NCBI GenBank assembly: GCA_016648135.1
Contig: JADDOH010023104.1
Location: 62,001 to 126,000 of the forward strand
Length of the DNA: 64,000 nt
Origin: Agrypnia vestita
Taxonomy: Eukaryota > Arthropoda > Insecta > Trichoptera > Phryganeidae
Direction: 5' to 3'
In this document: positions 10,714-21,370 of the stretch, piece by piece
Layout of the letters: each line of letters opens with the position of its first letter
Numbering within the stretch: position 1 is the stretch's first letter
The notes under the pieces: generated by a model
What the model saw: only the letters and a program-made list of their open reading frames with translations
What the model was told of the DNA's origin: nothing
Database searches by the model: none
Translations under genes and position numbers: made by a program

Positions 10714-11212
10714 GTTTCGAGGCCGTCGCATCGTCAGGAATAGTTAATAACTAGCTTAATTAAAATTTTATCAATCAACTCGCATCAACAGGAATAGTTA
10801 ATAACGAGCTTAATTAAAATTTTATCAATCTACTCGCATCGTCAGGAATAGTTAATAACTAGCTTAATTAAAATTTTATCAATCAACTCGCGTTGTCAGA
10901 AATAGTTAATAACGAGCTTAATTAAAATTTTATCAATTTACTCGCATCGTCAGGAATATTTAATAACTAGCTTTATTTAAATTTTACCAATCCACTCGCA
11001 TCGAGGAATAGTTAATAACTAGCTTAATTAAAATTTCATCAATCTACTCGCATCGTCAGGAATTGTTAATAACTAGCTTAATTAAAATTTCATCAATCTA
11101 CTCGCATCGTCAGGAATTGTTAATAACTAGCTTAATTAAAATTTCATCAATCTACTCGCATCCTGAGGAATGGTTAATAATTAGTTTAATTTAAATTTTA
11201 TCAATCTATTTA
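10714..11212 (-). repeat. 54-bp tandem array (9 units) beside a PLE hammerhead-like core
   Basis: Units start at 10737, 10791, 10845, 10899, 10953, 11005, 11059, 11113 and 11167, spaced 54 bp with one 52-bp unit. On the minus strand most units contain TCCTGACGA, the first half of the hammerhead core. GAAAC (10714-10718) is present only at the left edge. It looks like an expansion within a PLE terminal region. Confidence 0.75.
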
Positions 11213-12189
11213 GCTAGGGCGGGTAGCCGCGAGATGGGGAGGGTTTTTTGGGCATTAACGGAAACAAGCCCAAGATCGGAGTAGTGTTTTGAAATGTGGT
11301 ATAATTCATTACCGATTCAGATTTTTTTTTAGGATTTCAGCGGTTTCCAAATTGTTCATTATCCATTCAATTAACAACAAACATTAGATGTTTGTAAATG
11401 TCTATTTTAACGTCGTTAACAGAGCTGAAGAGATATGGACCGAGCGCGTGGAGAGAATGGAGATAAGGTCCAGGAATGGGATAAGATTGGCTGTGAATTA
11501 GAATCGGTGGAGATCAACTGTGGAGGAAGCCAAATCCCGCCAGGTGCAAGATTTTCACTTCCGATTCGCATCCGTCGGCAGTGCAGAGGGTGATAGCATC
11601 TCCGACGGCGGAATTTTAATTTATATTTATTTTCTCGAGCTGGAAAAAACACATCTTAGCAGGGGTGGTAATAAATCGAGCAAACCTTTTTTCCTCTCAA
11701 TCCTGCGAGGCTTCGCAAACTCCACTTCCGCTTGGGGGATCCTTTCGGCGGGCTGCAGCATCCCGGTGGCTTCGGGCTCCACGCAGATCACTGCCGCATC
11801 ACCGGCCCGACTCGGGAGAGAGCAGGAACGTCCGAGTCAAACCCTTACGAGAGAATGCGAAGAGCGCACCAACATTCACTGAGTTTACAGCGGTCGAGTA
11901 ATTTATCGTCTTTCACCGTGTACTGTTTCTGTTTAAAATTAATATTATAAAAACACTACTAACGACGGTAGAGATAGCCTGTGCAGAAATGAATAATGGA
12001 AAAAGGGATAATGTTTGCTAAAAGTATATTTAAAAAAAAAGTATTCATCAAAAAAGTTTTTCCTGCACGAGAATTTGTTAAGGAAATATGATATAATAGT
12101 TATTTTACATTAATAGTACAATGTATTGTTGAATCTAGTATTTTAATAAATAATTTTGACGCCGCTAGGGATCACGCGAGGATCACAAC
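11213..12189. other. No supported gene
   Basis: Open frames at 11520-11950 overlap in all phases without recognisable domains and appear to be chance ORFs in a moderately GC-rich patch (11500-11890). The remainder is AT-rich. Confidence 0.4.
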
Positions 12190-12375
12190 AAGTCGTTAAG
12201 GCTCCGATGTGCGGGTTTTCCGCGGCGGGAGCGATCGTGCGGAGCCCGCTGCCTCGGACGCTAGGGGCGGCCGACTGAGGGCCGAGTCGGCCGCGCCGGG
12301 GGTAGGGGCGCCCGCTGTGGGTGGTGGCGGGCGGGGTGAGGGGTGAGGTGGGACGCGCGCGCCCCCCGCAGCGGA
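12190..12375. other. Isolated GC- and CpG-rich patch
   Basis: A 185-bp block of C/G-rich DNA with many CpGs is surrounded by AT-rich DNA. No TATA box or ORF is convincingly linked to it. It could be a CpG-rich repeat or a regulatory island. Confidence 0.35.
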
Positions 12376-12510
12376 ATATCGCAACCTTTTGCGATCCGAG
12401 ATCGGTTATGGAACATTATTGTCGTATTTGATTACACGCGTCGCGAAATTACACAACCTTATACATATTTATTTTTTTGTACGGGCTACATTATTTTGCG
12501 AGGCTAAAAC

Positions 12511-12988
12511 TAAAACTAGCTGTGCCCGCGCGGCTTCGCACGCGTAGATTTTTAGTACACTGTTTGGATCGTCATAGCACTTTCGCGAACCTTCCAGAAC
12601 ATCCTCCTTAAGAAATTTATCGAATGTACAGGAACCTAGACACATCGACACATTCCGCCACTCAGTTTAGAACCTTATAGAACTTTCGGGAATTTTCTAG
12701 AACCTTCTCCTTTCGGAACTTTCTAGATCAGGTTTTTCCAGAACCTTCTAGACTCTCCGACACAGTCGGCCTATTTTGAAACAATCTGAAGCATTTGCGG
12801 CCTTCCCATAACGAAACAATGTGTTAGAAAGCACATTTTCGTCACCCACGCACAGCCACCCCCACCAAACTCGCATATTTTCGATGTGACACCAAGGCTA
12901 TCCACCACAATAACTACCGGTGGATGGTTGTGGCTGGTTGTGGAGAAAACTTGGCGAGTAGGGAAACACGGGTCTCTTTTTATATATA
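12511..12988 (+). repeat. Dispersed repeat CTAG (copy 1)
   Basis: It begins taaaactagctg followed by CCGCGCGGCTTCGCACGCG, continues with a run of ttctagaac-like units, and ends cttggcg.gtagggaaacacg before a TA run. A second copy with the same ends lies at 33841-34345. No coding is seen. A mariner is inserted in the TA run immediately downstream. Confidence 0.6.
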
Positions 12989-13007
12989 TATATATTAATA
13001 TATAATA

Positions 13008-14122
13008 TTAGGTCCTTACATATGAAATTGATGTTTTGCCGTACTGGCAAATTTGATCTCAAATATCTTCTCTTTGGTTAAGAATTCCAAATCCAAATTT
13101 ATACAGCTATTTACTCATGTATTTGTGTTTTGAAAATTACAATTCATTTGTTTTTTCCTCAATTGTTTTTTTCTTTGCGTCACTCAGTTTACAAAATGAA
13201 AAACTTGAAATATCGCGTTATTTACGAGTACGAGTTCCACCGTGGCACCAGTGCTGCAGAAACGGCTCGAAGGATTAATGATGTGTATGGCGACGGTGCC
13301 GCAAAAGAAAACACAGTGCGTTTTTGGTTCCAACGTTTTCGTTCTGGAAATTTCGACCTGCAGAACAAGCCCCGTGGACGGCCGGAGACCAAAGTTGATA
13401 ATGAAGAATTGAAGGCTATTGTGGAAGCGGATCCATCGCAAACCACATCCGAGTTAGCTGCAGGCTGCGGTGTTAGTGATAAAACTGTTTTAATCCACTT
13501 GAAGCAAATTGGTAAGGTGAAAAAACTTGAAAGGTGGGTACCTCACGAATTGAGTGAAGCAAATCAACAAACGCGCGTTGACTGCTGCGTTGCATTACTC
13601 AACCAGCACAATAATGAAGGGATTTTAAATCTTAAATCTGGCCATATGATTACGGCAGATGTCTATTGTCAGCAACTGCAAACCATGATGGAAAAGCTAG
13701 CTGCTAAACAACCGAGGCTGGTTAATCGCTCTAGGCCACTGCTGCTTCATGATAACGCTAGACCACACACTGCACAACAGACGGCTACCAAATTAGAGGA
13801 GCTTCAATTGGAATGTCTAAGACATCCACCGTACTCTCCGGACCTTGCCCCAACAGATTACCATTTTTTTCGAAATTTGGATAACTTCTTGCAAAGGAAA
13901 AAATTCAACTCCGATGGGGCAGTCCAAACCGCCTTCAAAGATTTTATTGGTTCCCGTCCGAATGGTTTTTTTAGTAAAGGGATCGATGAACTACCTATGA
14001 GATGGCAAAAGTGCATAGATAGCAATGGTACATACTTTGATTAAATAAAAATATTATAATAAAAAAAAATCGGCTTTATGTTCCTCCCATACTAAACGCC
14101 AATTTCATATGTAAGGACCTAA
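13008..14122 (+). mobile_element. Mariner (cecropia-type), internally deleted, TA TSD
   Basis: Terminal inverted repeats TTAGGTCCTTACATATGAAA lie at 13008 and in reverse complement ending at 14122, with TA on each side (13006-13007, 14123-14124). The 1115-bp element encloses the deleted transposase gene 13196-14044. Confidence 0.9.
13196..14044 (+). pseudogene. Mariner transposase lacking the first catalytic Asp
   Basis: Cut-and-paste transposase in a single open frame. I chose the Met at 13196 (MKNLKYRVIYEYEF) because mariner homology begins there; an upstream ATG at 13130 adds only a hydrophobic leader. Visible in order: helix-turn-helix DNA-binding region (ETARRINDVYG, then LKQIGKVKKLERWVPHEL); the second Asp in LLHDNARPH; the third in PDLAPTDYHFF; and C-terminal WQKCIDSNGTYFD. 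About 60 residues are missing after NNEGILN. They include the TCDE-type block with the first Asp of the D,D34D triad. The deletion kept the frame, but the product cannot be catalytic. Confidence 0.85.
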
Positions 14123-14332
14123 TATATTGATTATTTCCATGCAATCAAAAATTCTAATTTAAATTATTTCTAAAATCCTTCATTCAATCGCGAGCAATCA
14201 CTTTTCTACTAGTAGAAATTATTTAACTATTCGAAGAATATTTTTTCTCTTGTATGAAGGCTTGAACTTTGTGGTGACATTATTATTAAAATGAAACACA
14301 AATCAGTTTGTTTTCACCACTTTATTAGATTA

Positions 14333-14379
14333 AACAATCTACACGTTTCGGAAACAATGTTCCCTTCTTCAGGATTATT
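14333..14379 (-). ncRNA. Hammerhead ribozyme candidate with intact core
   Basis: Minus strand in order: stem I AATAATC; CTGAAGA (14366-14372); stem II GGGAAC/GTTTCC closing ATT; GAAA; a very short stem III AC/GT; cleavage base A; then GATTGTT, which pairs with the first strand over 7 bp including one G-U. All core bases of a type I hammerhead are present. Stem III is minimal, as reported for PLE hammerheads. Activity is inferred, not shown. Confidence 0.65.
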
Positions 14380-14753
14380 GGTGTACTAAAATTGAAAAAG
14401 TAAACCATGCAAATGTGTTACGGCGAAGGGACGGATGCCCATCACCCGGTGAGGGGGGGGGGTCAGAGGTGTTAATTATTGTGGGTCATCTGGAGAGGAT
14501 GGAATGTTAAGTGGAAAAATATTCAATATTGGGTTATGCAAAAATTTTGTCTGTATTTATTAAATTTGAATTAATATTAACATTTTTCCTAATTTCAAGT
14601 ATTTCTAGATTATTCATTTGTGGGATCTTATAGCTGAAATGTAAAAATTTTAAACCTGTGTTAATATTAAAAGTATGATCATATTCTATTAAATATTTTT
14701 CAAAATCAGAATCAACACATTTGCATGGTTTACTTTTTCAATTTTAGTACACC

Positions 14754-14800
14754 AATAATCCTGAAGAAGGGAACATTGTTCCCCAAACATGTAGATTGTT
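14754..14800 (+). ncRNA. Hammerhead-like motif, core-mutated inverted partner
   Basis: This is the inverted partner of 14333-14379. Stem I AATAATC/GATTGTT, CTGAAGA and stem II GGGAAC/GTTCCC are intact, but GAAAC has become CAAAC (14784-14788), which should abolish catalysis. Confidence 0.55.
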
Positions 14801-14867
14801 TACTCTAATAAAGTGGTGAAAACAAAGTAATTTGTGTTTTATTTTAATTGGAAATTATTTGGTTTTA

Positions 14868-14950
14868 TAGTCCAGTGGGCATGATTTTGGCTTCCCATAC
14901 CGAGGGTTCCGGGTTCGATTCCCGGTGAGGTCACACTAGATCCGCGTGAC
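14868..14950 (+). repeat. tRNA-like SINE head
   Basis: An A-box-like TAGTCCAGTGG and an exact B box GGTTCGATTCC are spaced as in a tRNA, but the acceptor and anticodon stems do not close. It is more likely a SINE promoter than a tRNA gene. Confidence 0.55.
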
Positions 14951-15057
14951 ACTCGATCCTGGAGTGTTTTTGTGATGCTACAGTAATTGGGCCCCACGGC
15001 CTGTTGTAGCTAAACAAAAAAGAATACTTGCCACCAAACTGCCAGGATGCTTTTATT

Positions 15058-15200
15058 TCTAAGGAGGCTCCGAAAAACAGGTCTCAATGGCCGAATTTTC
15101 AGAATATTAAAATGAAAATTTTATAAAAATAATGTTTTATATGCTTAAAAAGTTTAAATAAAATAATAATTTTATTACATTAAAAAAAGCGGTTATGGTA
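15058..15200 (+). repeat. Right-end fragment of the TTAA-type element
   Basis: The stretch ctaaggaggctccgaaaa and onward, including the shared tail tttaaataaaataat.attttatta, matches 62696-62870, the right part of the TTAA-flanked element at 62040-62893. Confidence 0.5.
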
Positions 15201-15269
15201 TGTACGAGTAGAAAGAGACCAAGAGTAGTGCTCGATCAATAAGTCGAAAAATTCAAATTGGGGTGGAAT

Positions 15270-15855
15270 TTTCTAGCGACGGGAGGCAGGAAAGTGAAAT
15301 AGAAGAATTGGAGCTGCAGCCGGCGTTCTACGTTCCCTATACAGTGAGGTGATAAGAAAATCCGAGCTTAGTGTCAAGGCAAAACTGACTGTTTTCAAAT
15401 CTGTGTACAGGCCCACCCTAATTATATGGCCATCAAATTTGTATCCTGACGGAGAGAGTGAAAGCAAGGATCCAGGCTGCCGAGATGAGTTTTCTAAGGG
15501 GGTAGCGGGAGTCACACCGATGGACAGAGTGAGAAGTGCTGACAGGACATGACTCGGCACGGGGCCTCTACTCCTACACATAGAAAAATCACAAATGAGA
15601 TGACTTGGACATTTGCTAAGAATGCCAGTGGAACGAACACCAAGAAGAATCCTCTTGGCAACCCCGGAAGGAAAACGGCAGGTGGGTCACCCTAGATTAA
15701 GCTGGAAGAAGCAACAAAAAACGTGTATGAAAACAGAATGGGTCTAGACTGGTTGACTGATGCGGAAGTAGCGCAAGACAGAGGAATATGGAAGCATATT
15801 ATCGAGTCTTTGGGCCCCCGACCCAATTAGGATAAGGGGATGAAGAAGATGATAT
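15270..15855 (+). pseudogene. LINE (family L2) RT C-terminus
   Basis: Fragments in shifting frames read LTVFKSVYRPTL, FSKGVAGVTPMDRVRSAD, PLLLHIEKSQMR, LGHLLRMPVERTPRRIL and a last block near IESLGPRP. This is the region after the RT palm in RTE/CR1-like LINEs. It carries several stops and frameshifts. It ends with ccgacccaattagg, then gatgaagaagatgat, a 3' end also seen inverted at 50018-50050. A second copy lies at 50447-50710 (minus). Confidence 0.7.
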
Positions 15856-15931
15856 TAAAAAAAATAGAGAAAACATGTTTTTTTTTAAATCTTCGAAACC
15901 CTCCGAGTAAAACCCGTGAGTGTAATGTGTA

Positions 15932-16405
15932 AACATAATAATTTCGTTGTCTGTCCGTCCGTCCATCTGTCTGTCCCCGTAACTTCGTAAATGAACGGCC
16001 AGAGACGGGGCTTGAACCCCGGGCCGCCAAACCCGATCCGGTAGATTAACGCATGTGGCTACAGCCGCCTCTCCGTAGACCGCCAAAAAGATGCTATAAA
16101 TCAGGGGCGTGCAGTGAGAACAAGAAGCATGACTTTTTCCAAAGCATGTATTTTGAAAAGAAATCGTAATAAGAGATCCATATGTCATAATATTCCTACC
16201 ACAATAATTAACATATTATTCAGATTTTAATATATCATAATATTCTGCCAGATAAATATTTAATTTCGATTTTTTTCCAAATACATGTTTAAATAATAGT
16301 CACGCTTCTTGTTCTTACTGCACGCCCCTGCTATAAATATATACCTACTTGGGCTTAGTAAACACGCGAACCAATGTTCCGTATTTTTTGACGGGTTACA
16401 GCTAG
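15932..16405 (-). repeat. SINE S1, minus strand, split by a hAT MITE
   Basis: The minus strand reads tagctgtaacccgtcaaaaaa, then (after the MITE 16102-16330) the tRNA-like part with B box ggttcaagcc and a CAGACAGA tail. It is the best-preserved S1 tRNA-like section in the window. Confidence 0.65.
16102..16330. mobile_element. hAT MITE (copy 1), exact 8-bp TSD
   Basis: TIRs of about 30 bp begin CAGGGGCGTGCAGTGAGAAC and are mirrored at the right end. CTATAAAT is duplicated at 16094-16101 and 16331-16338. At 229 bp with no ORF, it is a typical hAT miniature. Copy 2 is at 27171-27404. Confidence 0.9.
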
Positions 16406-16767
16406 TTCTTGTTATATATTTCAAATAATCTCAATCTCAAGAGATCCGAATCTCAGAGATTGTCTCGGGTCGAAAATGTAATAAAAATGTCCTCCCTTGA
16501 CTCGGCCCATTAGGGAGGCAGTACAAGTGTAACCGTTTTCTTACTCTTTCATAATATTATTTTACGTAACACAAGCCTCTTCAGAAGCATTTCATAAGAG
16601 TATTTGCATAATTCTATATATAACCCCGCTCCTGCCAAACCCTGAGTGCGCGGCAATTCTCAAGGACCTTCTACGAATAGAACATTTTAACAATTAATAA
16701 ATTTCAACTTATAATTTCTGTTTGTTTGATAACAGGAAAAAAATAACAATATTTTACTTTACTTTTA

Positions 16768-17290
16768 CTTTTCTCCCATCACAAGGTTGTGTCGCACATA
16801 TAATACTTTCCCATAAAATACAGTTTCGTCTCTGTGAGACATCTATATATACATTGATCGATTAATGATATCTCTGTAACAAAAATCCAGTTCTGTTCTG
16901 AAAAATTTGGACATACTCAAAAATATGTAATATGTATTGTGCTGACACTAACATTGATGCTGATATTCTTGCAGATACCTTATCATCGTTCAAAAACTCA
17001 CTCATACACAACATCCATTTTCTAAGCGATGACATGAACCTATAGATCCATTAAATCAATTATTTATTAAATACTAATCGCTATACATTCAAACACTAAA
17101 TATACAAATACATAAATGCACATGTAAAATACACTTAAATGCAAAAATATATGTAACTGGAGCGTGCCGAAGACGCTTGTAATTGAGATAATGGGCATAG
17201 CTTTCATTTATAATGTTTTATTATTAGAGTATCATATACCTATTATCCTGTTAATGTCTCTACTAAATAAATATATATATAAAAAAATTA
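16768..17290 (+). pseudogene. Jockey-like LINE 3' end interrupted by repeat R
   Basis: This is a paralogue of 8050-8430. The block ..FSPITRLCRTYN begins it, and a 124-bp family R repeat (about 16807-16930) splits the LINE at cacatataata/atatgt. The C-terminus (DADILADTLSSFKNS) and the 3' UTR follow. Frame 17164-17370 is UTR and not coding. Confidence 0.65.
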
Positions 17291-18103
17291 AAAAAACATT
17301 ACAGGAAAATTCCGTCCTAAATTACGAGTCGAAATGTTCCAACATCAAAGTCTTAGGGCCGGTCTTATAAACGAAAGACCAAATATCCGTTAGTGAATCG
17401 ACAATGAACGAACGAATTGCCATTGATTAGTAAATATTACCGACAACATGGCATGTATATGAGTATATAGATATGTAAACAAAATTTTCTAATGCAGTTT
17501 CCATAACAAATGAATGGTTGCAGTAAAATAGGCACAAAGTATCAAAATTTCATTTATCAAACTAAGTATGCAGCTTGGTTCTATATGACATCGCCACTAA
17601 CCCCAGTAATGCATTATGTCCCTGCAATGTTGCATTTAGCCGTTATGCTCGTTTGAATATCGCGACTTCGCTAAGTACCACGGCGTATTATTTTAAAAAC
17701 GGCACTAAGTGCCATGGTCCGCTAACTTCAGATTGTATTAAAATGGCTGGCTAAGTAGGGAGCGCGTCGGGTAAGCTCCCCATACAAACAACAAAGAAAA
17801 GGCGTTATAAAGAATATAGTACAAATAAAAGAAGAAAAACAAAAGGCCTGGAATATACATCAATAACTCAGAATATCATTCCAGCAAAAAATCCAGCAGT
17901 AAATAAGGTATGATTTATTTTGTATTGAATTAACATTCATTCCGGTATTTTGTTACGGACAAGGGATACTGTTGAATATGCTCGGGGTACTTACCTCACG
18001 TTAAACTACACAGACGTTGGACTTAGCGCCTTTCATAACATAAACTCGGAATTTAATATCGGTTTACCGGTAATCAATAAGGTATCAAAAAAGTTTATAT
18101 TAT
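17291..18103. other. No gene recognised
   Basis: AT-rich sequence without domain-bearing frames or clear repeats relative to the rest of the window. Confidence 0.4.
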
Positions 18104-18929
18104 GTGTCCACCCTTTAAAAACTGATTAGTGCAGGTGTAAATGAATTCTAAGAGCTAATTCTTTGTACCCGTTATTTTTTTCTACATGCATAGTCTCCCT
18201 TAAACATTGAGACAGTATAGTCGTAATTTTCAACATGTTAGCATCTTGTATTTTTGTTATTTGTGAAGGATGGCAAAATTTAAGCAAATGAATGTATTAC
18301 AAAAGAATTCAATATTAACTTTAGCATCGCAAAAAGTGAGTTCCAGAGCCATAGCACGACAGATTGGTTGCATTAAGATTTCAATGCTTAATTTTATAAA
18401 ATTGGAATTTTATAATAAAATTGGAACCGGGACAGCGGTTTCCTCGCATGGAAACCGCAGTCCCGTAGTCTTCGGCGTATAATATGGACACTAAGTTTGC
18501 AAATCACCAGCATGAATAACTTCTGTCCTTTTTACACTTTTGAATCGATTTTATAAACAGAATCGTTTTAATAGCCGATCTTCGGCGGAAGATGCCTTTT
18601 TTTGTTACCGGTACCTTTTTTCGCTGCAGACATGCAGAATCTTTAATTTTTTTCATAAAATTAAGCACTGAAGTCTTACTGCAACCAATCTATCATGCTA
18701 GAGCTTTAAAACTCACTTTTGCGATGCTAAAGATAATACTGAATTCTTTTGTAATAAACTCATTTGCTTAAATTTTGCCATCCTTCGCAAATAACAAAAA
18801 TACACGCTAAAATGTTGAAAGTTATGACTAAACTGGTCTAAATGTTTGAGGGAGACCCTACGCTACGGATATAGAAAAAAGTAACGGGTACAAATAATTA
18901 GTTCTAATCCATTTTTTAAGGGTGGACAC
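18104..18929. mobile_element. Tc1-like foldback: inverted N-terminal transposase halves
   Basis: The arms 18104-18490 and 18530-18929 are imperfect reverse complements starting GTGTCCACCCTT. The plus arm codes for MAKFKQMNVLQKNSILTLAS and SSRAIARQIGC (18270-18372), the first helix-turn-helix of a Tc1-type transposase. The minus arm codes for the same segment plus the following basic stretch (LQRKKVPVTKKGIFRRRSA). No catalytic domain is present. Confidence 0.65.
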
Positions 18930-19980
18930 ATTTCTGTGCTCGCTACTGTAGGTACAAAAATTCTATTAAGGCAAGACAACTTTTGAATTGAATATTAATT
19001 CATCCAAAAAAAGACGTTAAACAATTGTATAAAACACAAACAGTAACCACAAAGGCAAAACAATTACCACACAGAACGAGAATGAAGGGTGTTATAAAAA
19101 TACGAAAAAATCCTTGAATAAAATAAAATGCTTTCAAGGGAAAACATAAATACATGGCTAAAAATCATAGAGGTATAAGTGATAGAAAATAAGTAAATGG
19201 GTTGAGTGTACTGTCTTGTAGATAATTTTAGAACACACATTCCGTAGGGCAGAATTATGACAAACAAGAATTATTTGCACAATCTATAGGTATTCGGAAC
19301 AAGTAGCAATCCGAATATCAGTTTTGTTACTAGGTACCTACAATTCCTGCACAAGTAACCTTTTATTCTGTTAATTATTTCTGTTAGTGCTCTTTGTCAC
19401 TTATACCTTTAGGGCTTTAAGCCATTCAAATGTCAACATTTATAAAGGGTGGATTTTGTGGAATTGCAGAAACTTTATTAAACCCAACGGATAAAGTTAA
19501 CATCCGCGAGCTCCGCGATGCCATTTATGGATTCCTTTGTTTTGCATTACGACTCAAAGGACGTCATTTTTAAAACAAGTCTTGTTGTTTTGAGTTCAAA
19601 ATACTCTCTGAATTACGTAAAAAAATATTTATTTCACAGCGCAACGTCATTTATTTCTGGGACGCGAAATTAAATTTTCTATACATAATACGCTTCATCT
19701 CCTACAATATTTATGAATACAATTATTATTACCTACTCACATTCATAATTACTTTTAAACATTGCGCACGCAAGTGTGCACGTTTTGTGTAAAGTTCGCT
19801 AGTAAGGACGGAAGGATTGAAATTTCATTAATCCTACCAACATTGCATTCTGTTGCATAGCTAGATACTTAACTAAAAAAATGTAACTATCTAAAAACAT
19901 TACACACACTCGAAGATTAACCAATACTCTGGACATTTTAGAATAATTTGGAAACACCTAGAAATCAGTAGAATTATCGA
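18930..19980. other. No gene recognised
   Basis: No supported coding or repeat structure, apart from the LINE fragment that begins just after. Confidence 0.4.
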
Positions 19981-20022
19981 ACTTGTATGCGAAGATGTAA
20001 GAATGTGGATGAGGCGAGAGTT
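19981..20022 (+). repeat. LINE (GTTA) 3' fragment, left part, split by the 6.8-kb unit
   Basis: The sequence cttgtatgcgaagatgtaag and onward to gatgaggcgagag matches the LINE 3' end at 59944-60000. Its continuation (gtgtgtcaggacagaagag) is at 26862-26916, on the other side of the 20023-26857 unit. Confidence 0.75.
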
Positions 20023-21370
20023 TGTAACGATATTGGCCTATTCAAATAGACATTGCTGAAAAATTATACGAAAATATCTATCTGCTAAAGTTTATAATAA
20101 AGAGAAGCTTCACAACCCGTTAAATACTCTATAATTAAATATTTGCCGGATAAGTAGGTGCGGGCGAGCTTTATTATTTCTGCACGCGGGCGTGTAAAGC
20201 AGGCTTTATGTTATTTTATTCTGATGAAGCGAGCCAATCAAAAACGGTTGTCCGCGGAACGGATTCGACCAATAGGAGGCGTTCTAAGAGATAGACCTTT
20301 ACCTTTACACGTCGGTTGGAGTCAAAAATGGCGAGAAATTTAGACTATATAAGCCATACAAATTCGAGGATCTCCTTCTTTCTTCAGCATCAACGTTGGC
20401 CGGAGGCTCTTGTGGAGAGAGGACCGAAATACCATCAGAGAGTCACAGAGGCAGCAACACTCGAAGATACAGCTAAGCATTTTCAATATTATTTATTTCT
20501 ATTGCCCTTTTCGTGTATTCAATTTAGAACTTTCTGGATCGTAACAAATATTGATACATGTTGTGGATTGTTCTGTTACGTATTTTGGGCCTAGGGATAA
20601 TTATTACTATACGCGCTTCAGATTTAATATACAAGAAATCGTGATATTGCGACTGTGATAATTCCAGCGGGTGAATTATTGCATAACGCTTATGAAATAT
20701 ATAATTCTGTCGCTGTTCATATGAAAAATCATTTAAATTTGATATTCATATATTACCAAAGATATAAAGGCTTTAAAATGGAATACTTTACTGACGAAGG
20801 GTGTTTCGTGTTTGTTTGTGGGATTTAAAATTCAGAATAATTATGTATATTTAATGTCGCGAGGTTCGGAATGTACGAGAGATTCTTCAGGGCGGATGTA
20901 TCCTTATGCAAAAGAATGCTTTGTTATCTATACTGGCGATTGAATACACGGATTTCTATATGATTTGTGTTATCTTGGGGATAATTCGGAGTATTTATGT
21001 GGTTTTGATATCTCGATTGTCAGAGTGATATAAATTCAGATCGTGCGAGGAGTTTCCTACTAATAATATATTTTAAAAATGAATCTGGATTTTATAATTA
21101 TTTTATTAAAACACGGATGTGAGTTTATTTGAACTCGTTACATGTTTGTATTGCGCATCATTAGGCAATCGTTTAAACACGATTTGTTCCTATCAAGTTC
21201 TTATAAAGACGTATTTCGAATTGTATATATTGTATCTATTTAGATTAAGCCGCATTTATTAATTCTAGAAAGGGTTTTCTGCTTCGAATGCAAGATATTA
21301 TTTACAGGTCAGCCTGGCATATGAATAAAAATTGTTATACTACCGCCGTCTATCGAACTCAAACAAGTTG

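Larger units (their letters stand above)
14225..14850 (-). mobile_element. Penelope-like element, inverted termini, 10-bp TSD
   Basis: GAAATTATTT is duplicated at 14215-14224 and 14851-14860. The minus strand from about 14705 to 14500 codes for the C-terminal part of a PLE protein (EKYLIEYDHTFNINTGLKFLHF and NNLEILEIRK). It then runs into the 3' terminus with a hammerhead-like motif (14333-14379). An inverted copy of this terminus lies upstream at 14710-14850. The RT and most of the GIY-YIG domain are absent. The TSD proves a single insertion. Confidence 0.8.

Noticed and set aside
10731..11212. CRISPR-like array
   Set aside because: The 54-bp units are contiguous without unique spacers, and the DNA is eukaryotic.
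11520..11950. Overlapping open frames of 70-120 codons in a GC-richer patch
   Set aside because: Three overlapping frames with no domain, no splice evidence and composition explained by GC content.
14868..14950. tRNA gene with perfect B box
   Set aside because: No closed cloverleaf; context is repeats on both sides. Treated as a SINE head.
20158..20600. Left LTR of a retrotransposon with TATA box
   Set aside because: A TATA motif and TG start exist, but no second copy was found near 26.3-26.86 kb, so LTR status is not claimed.
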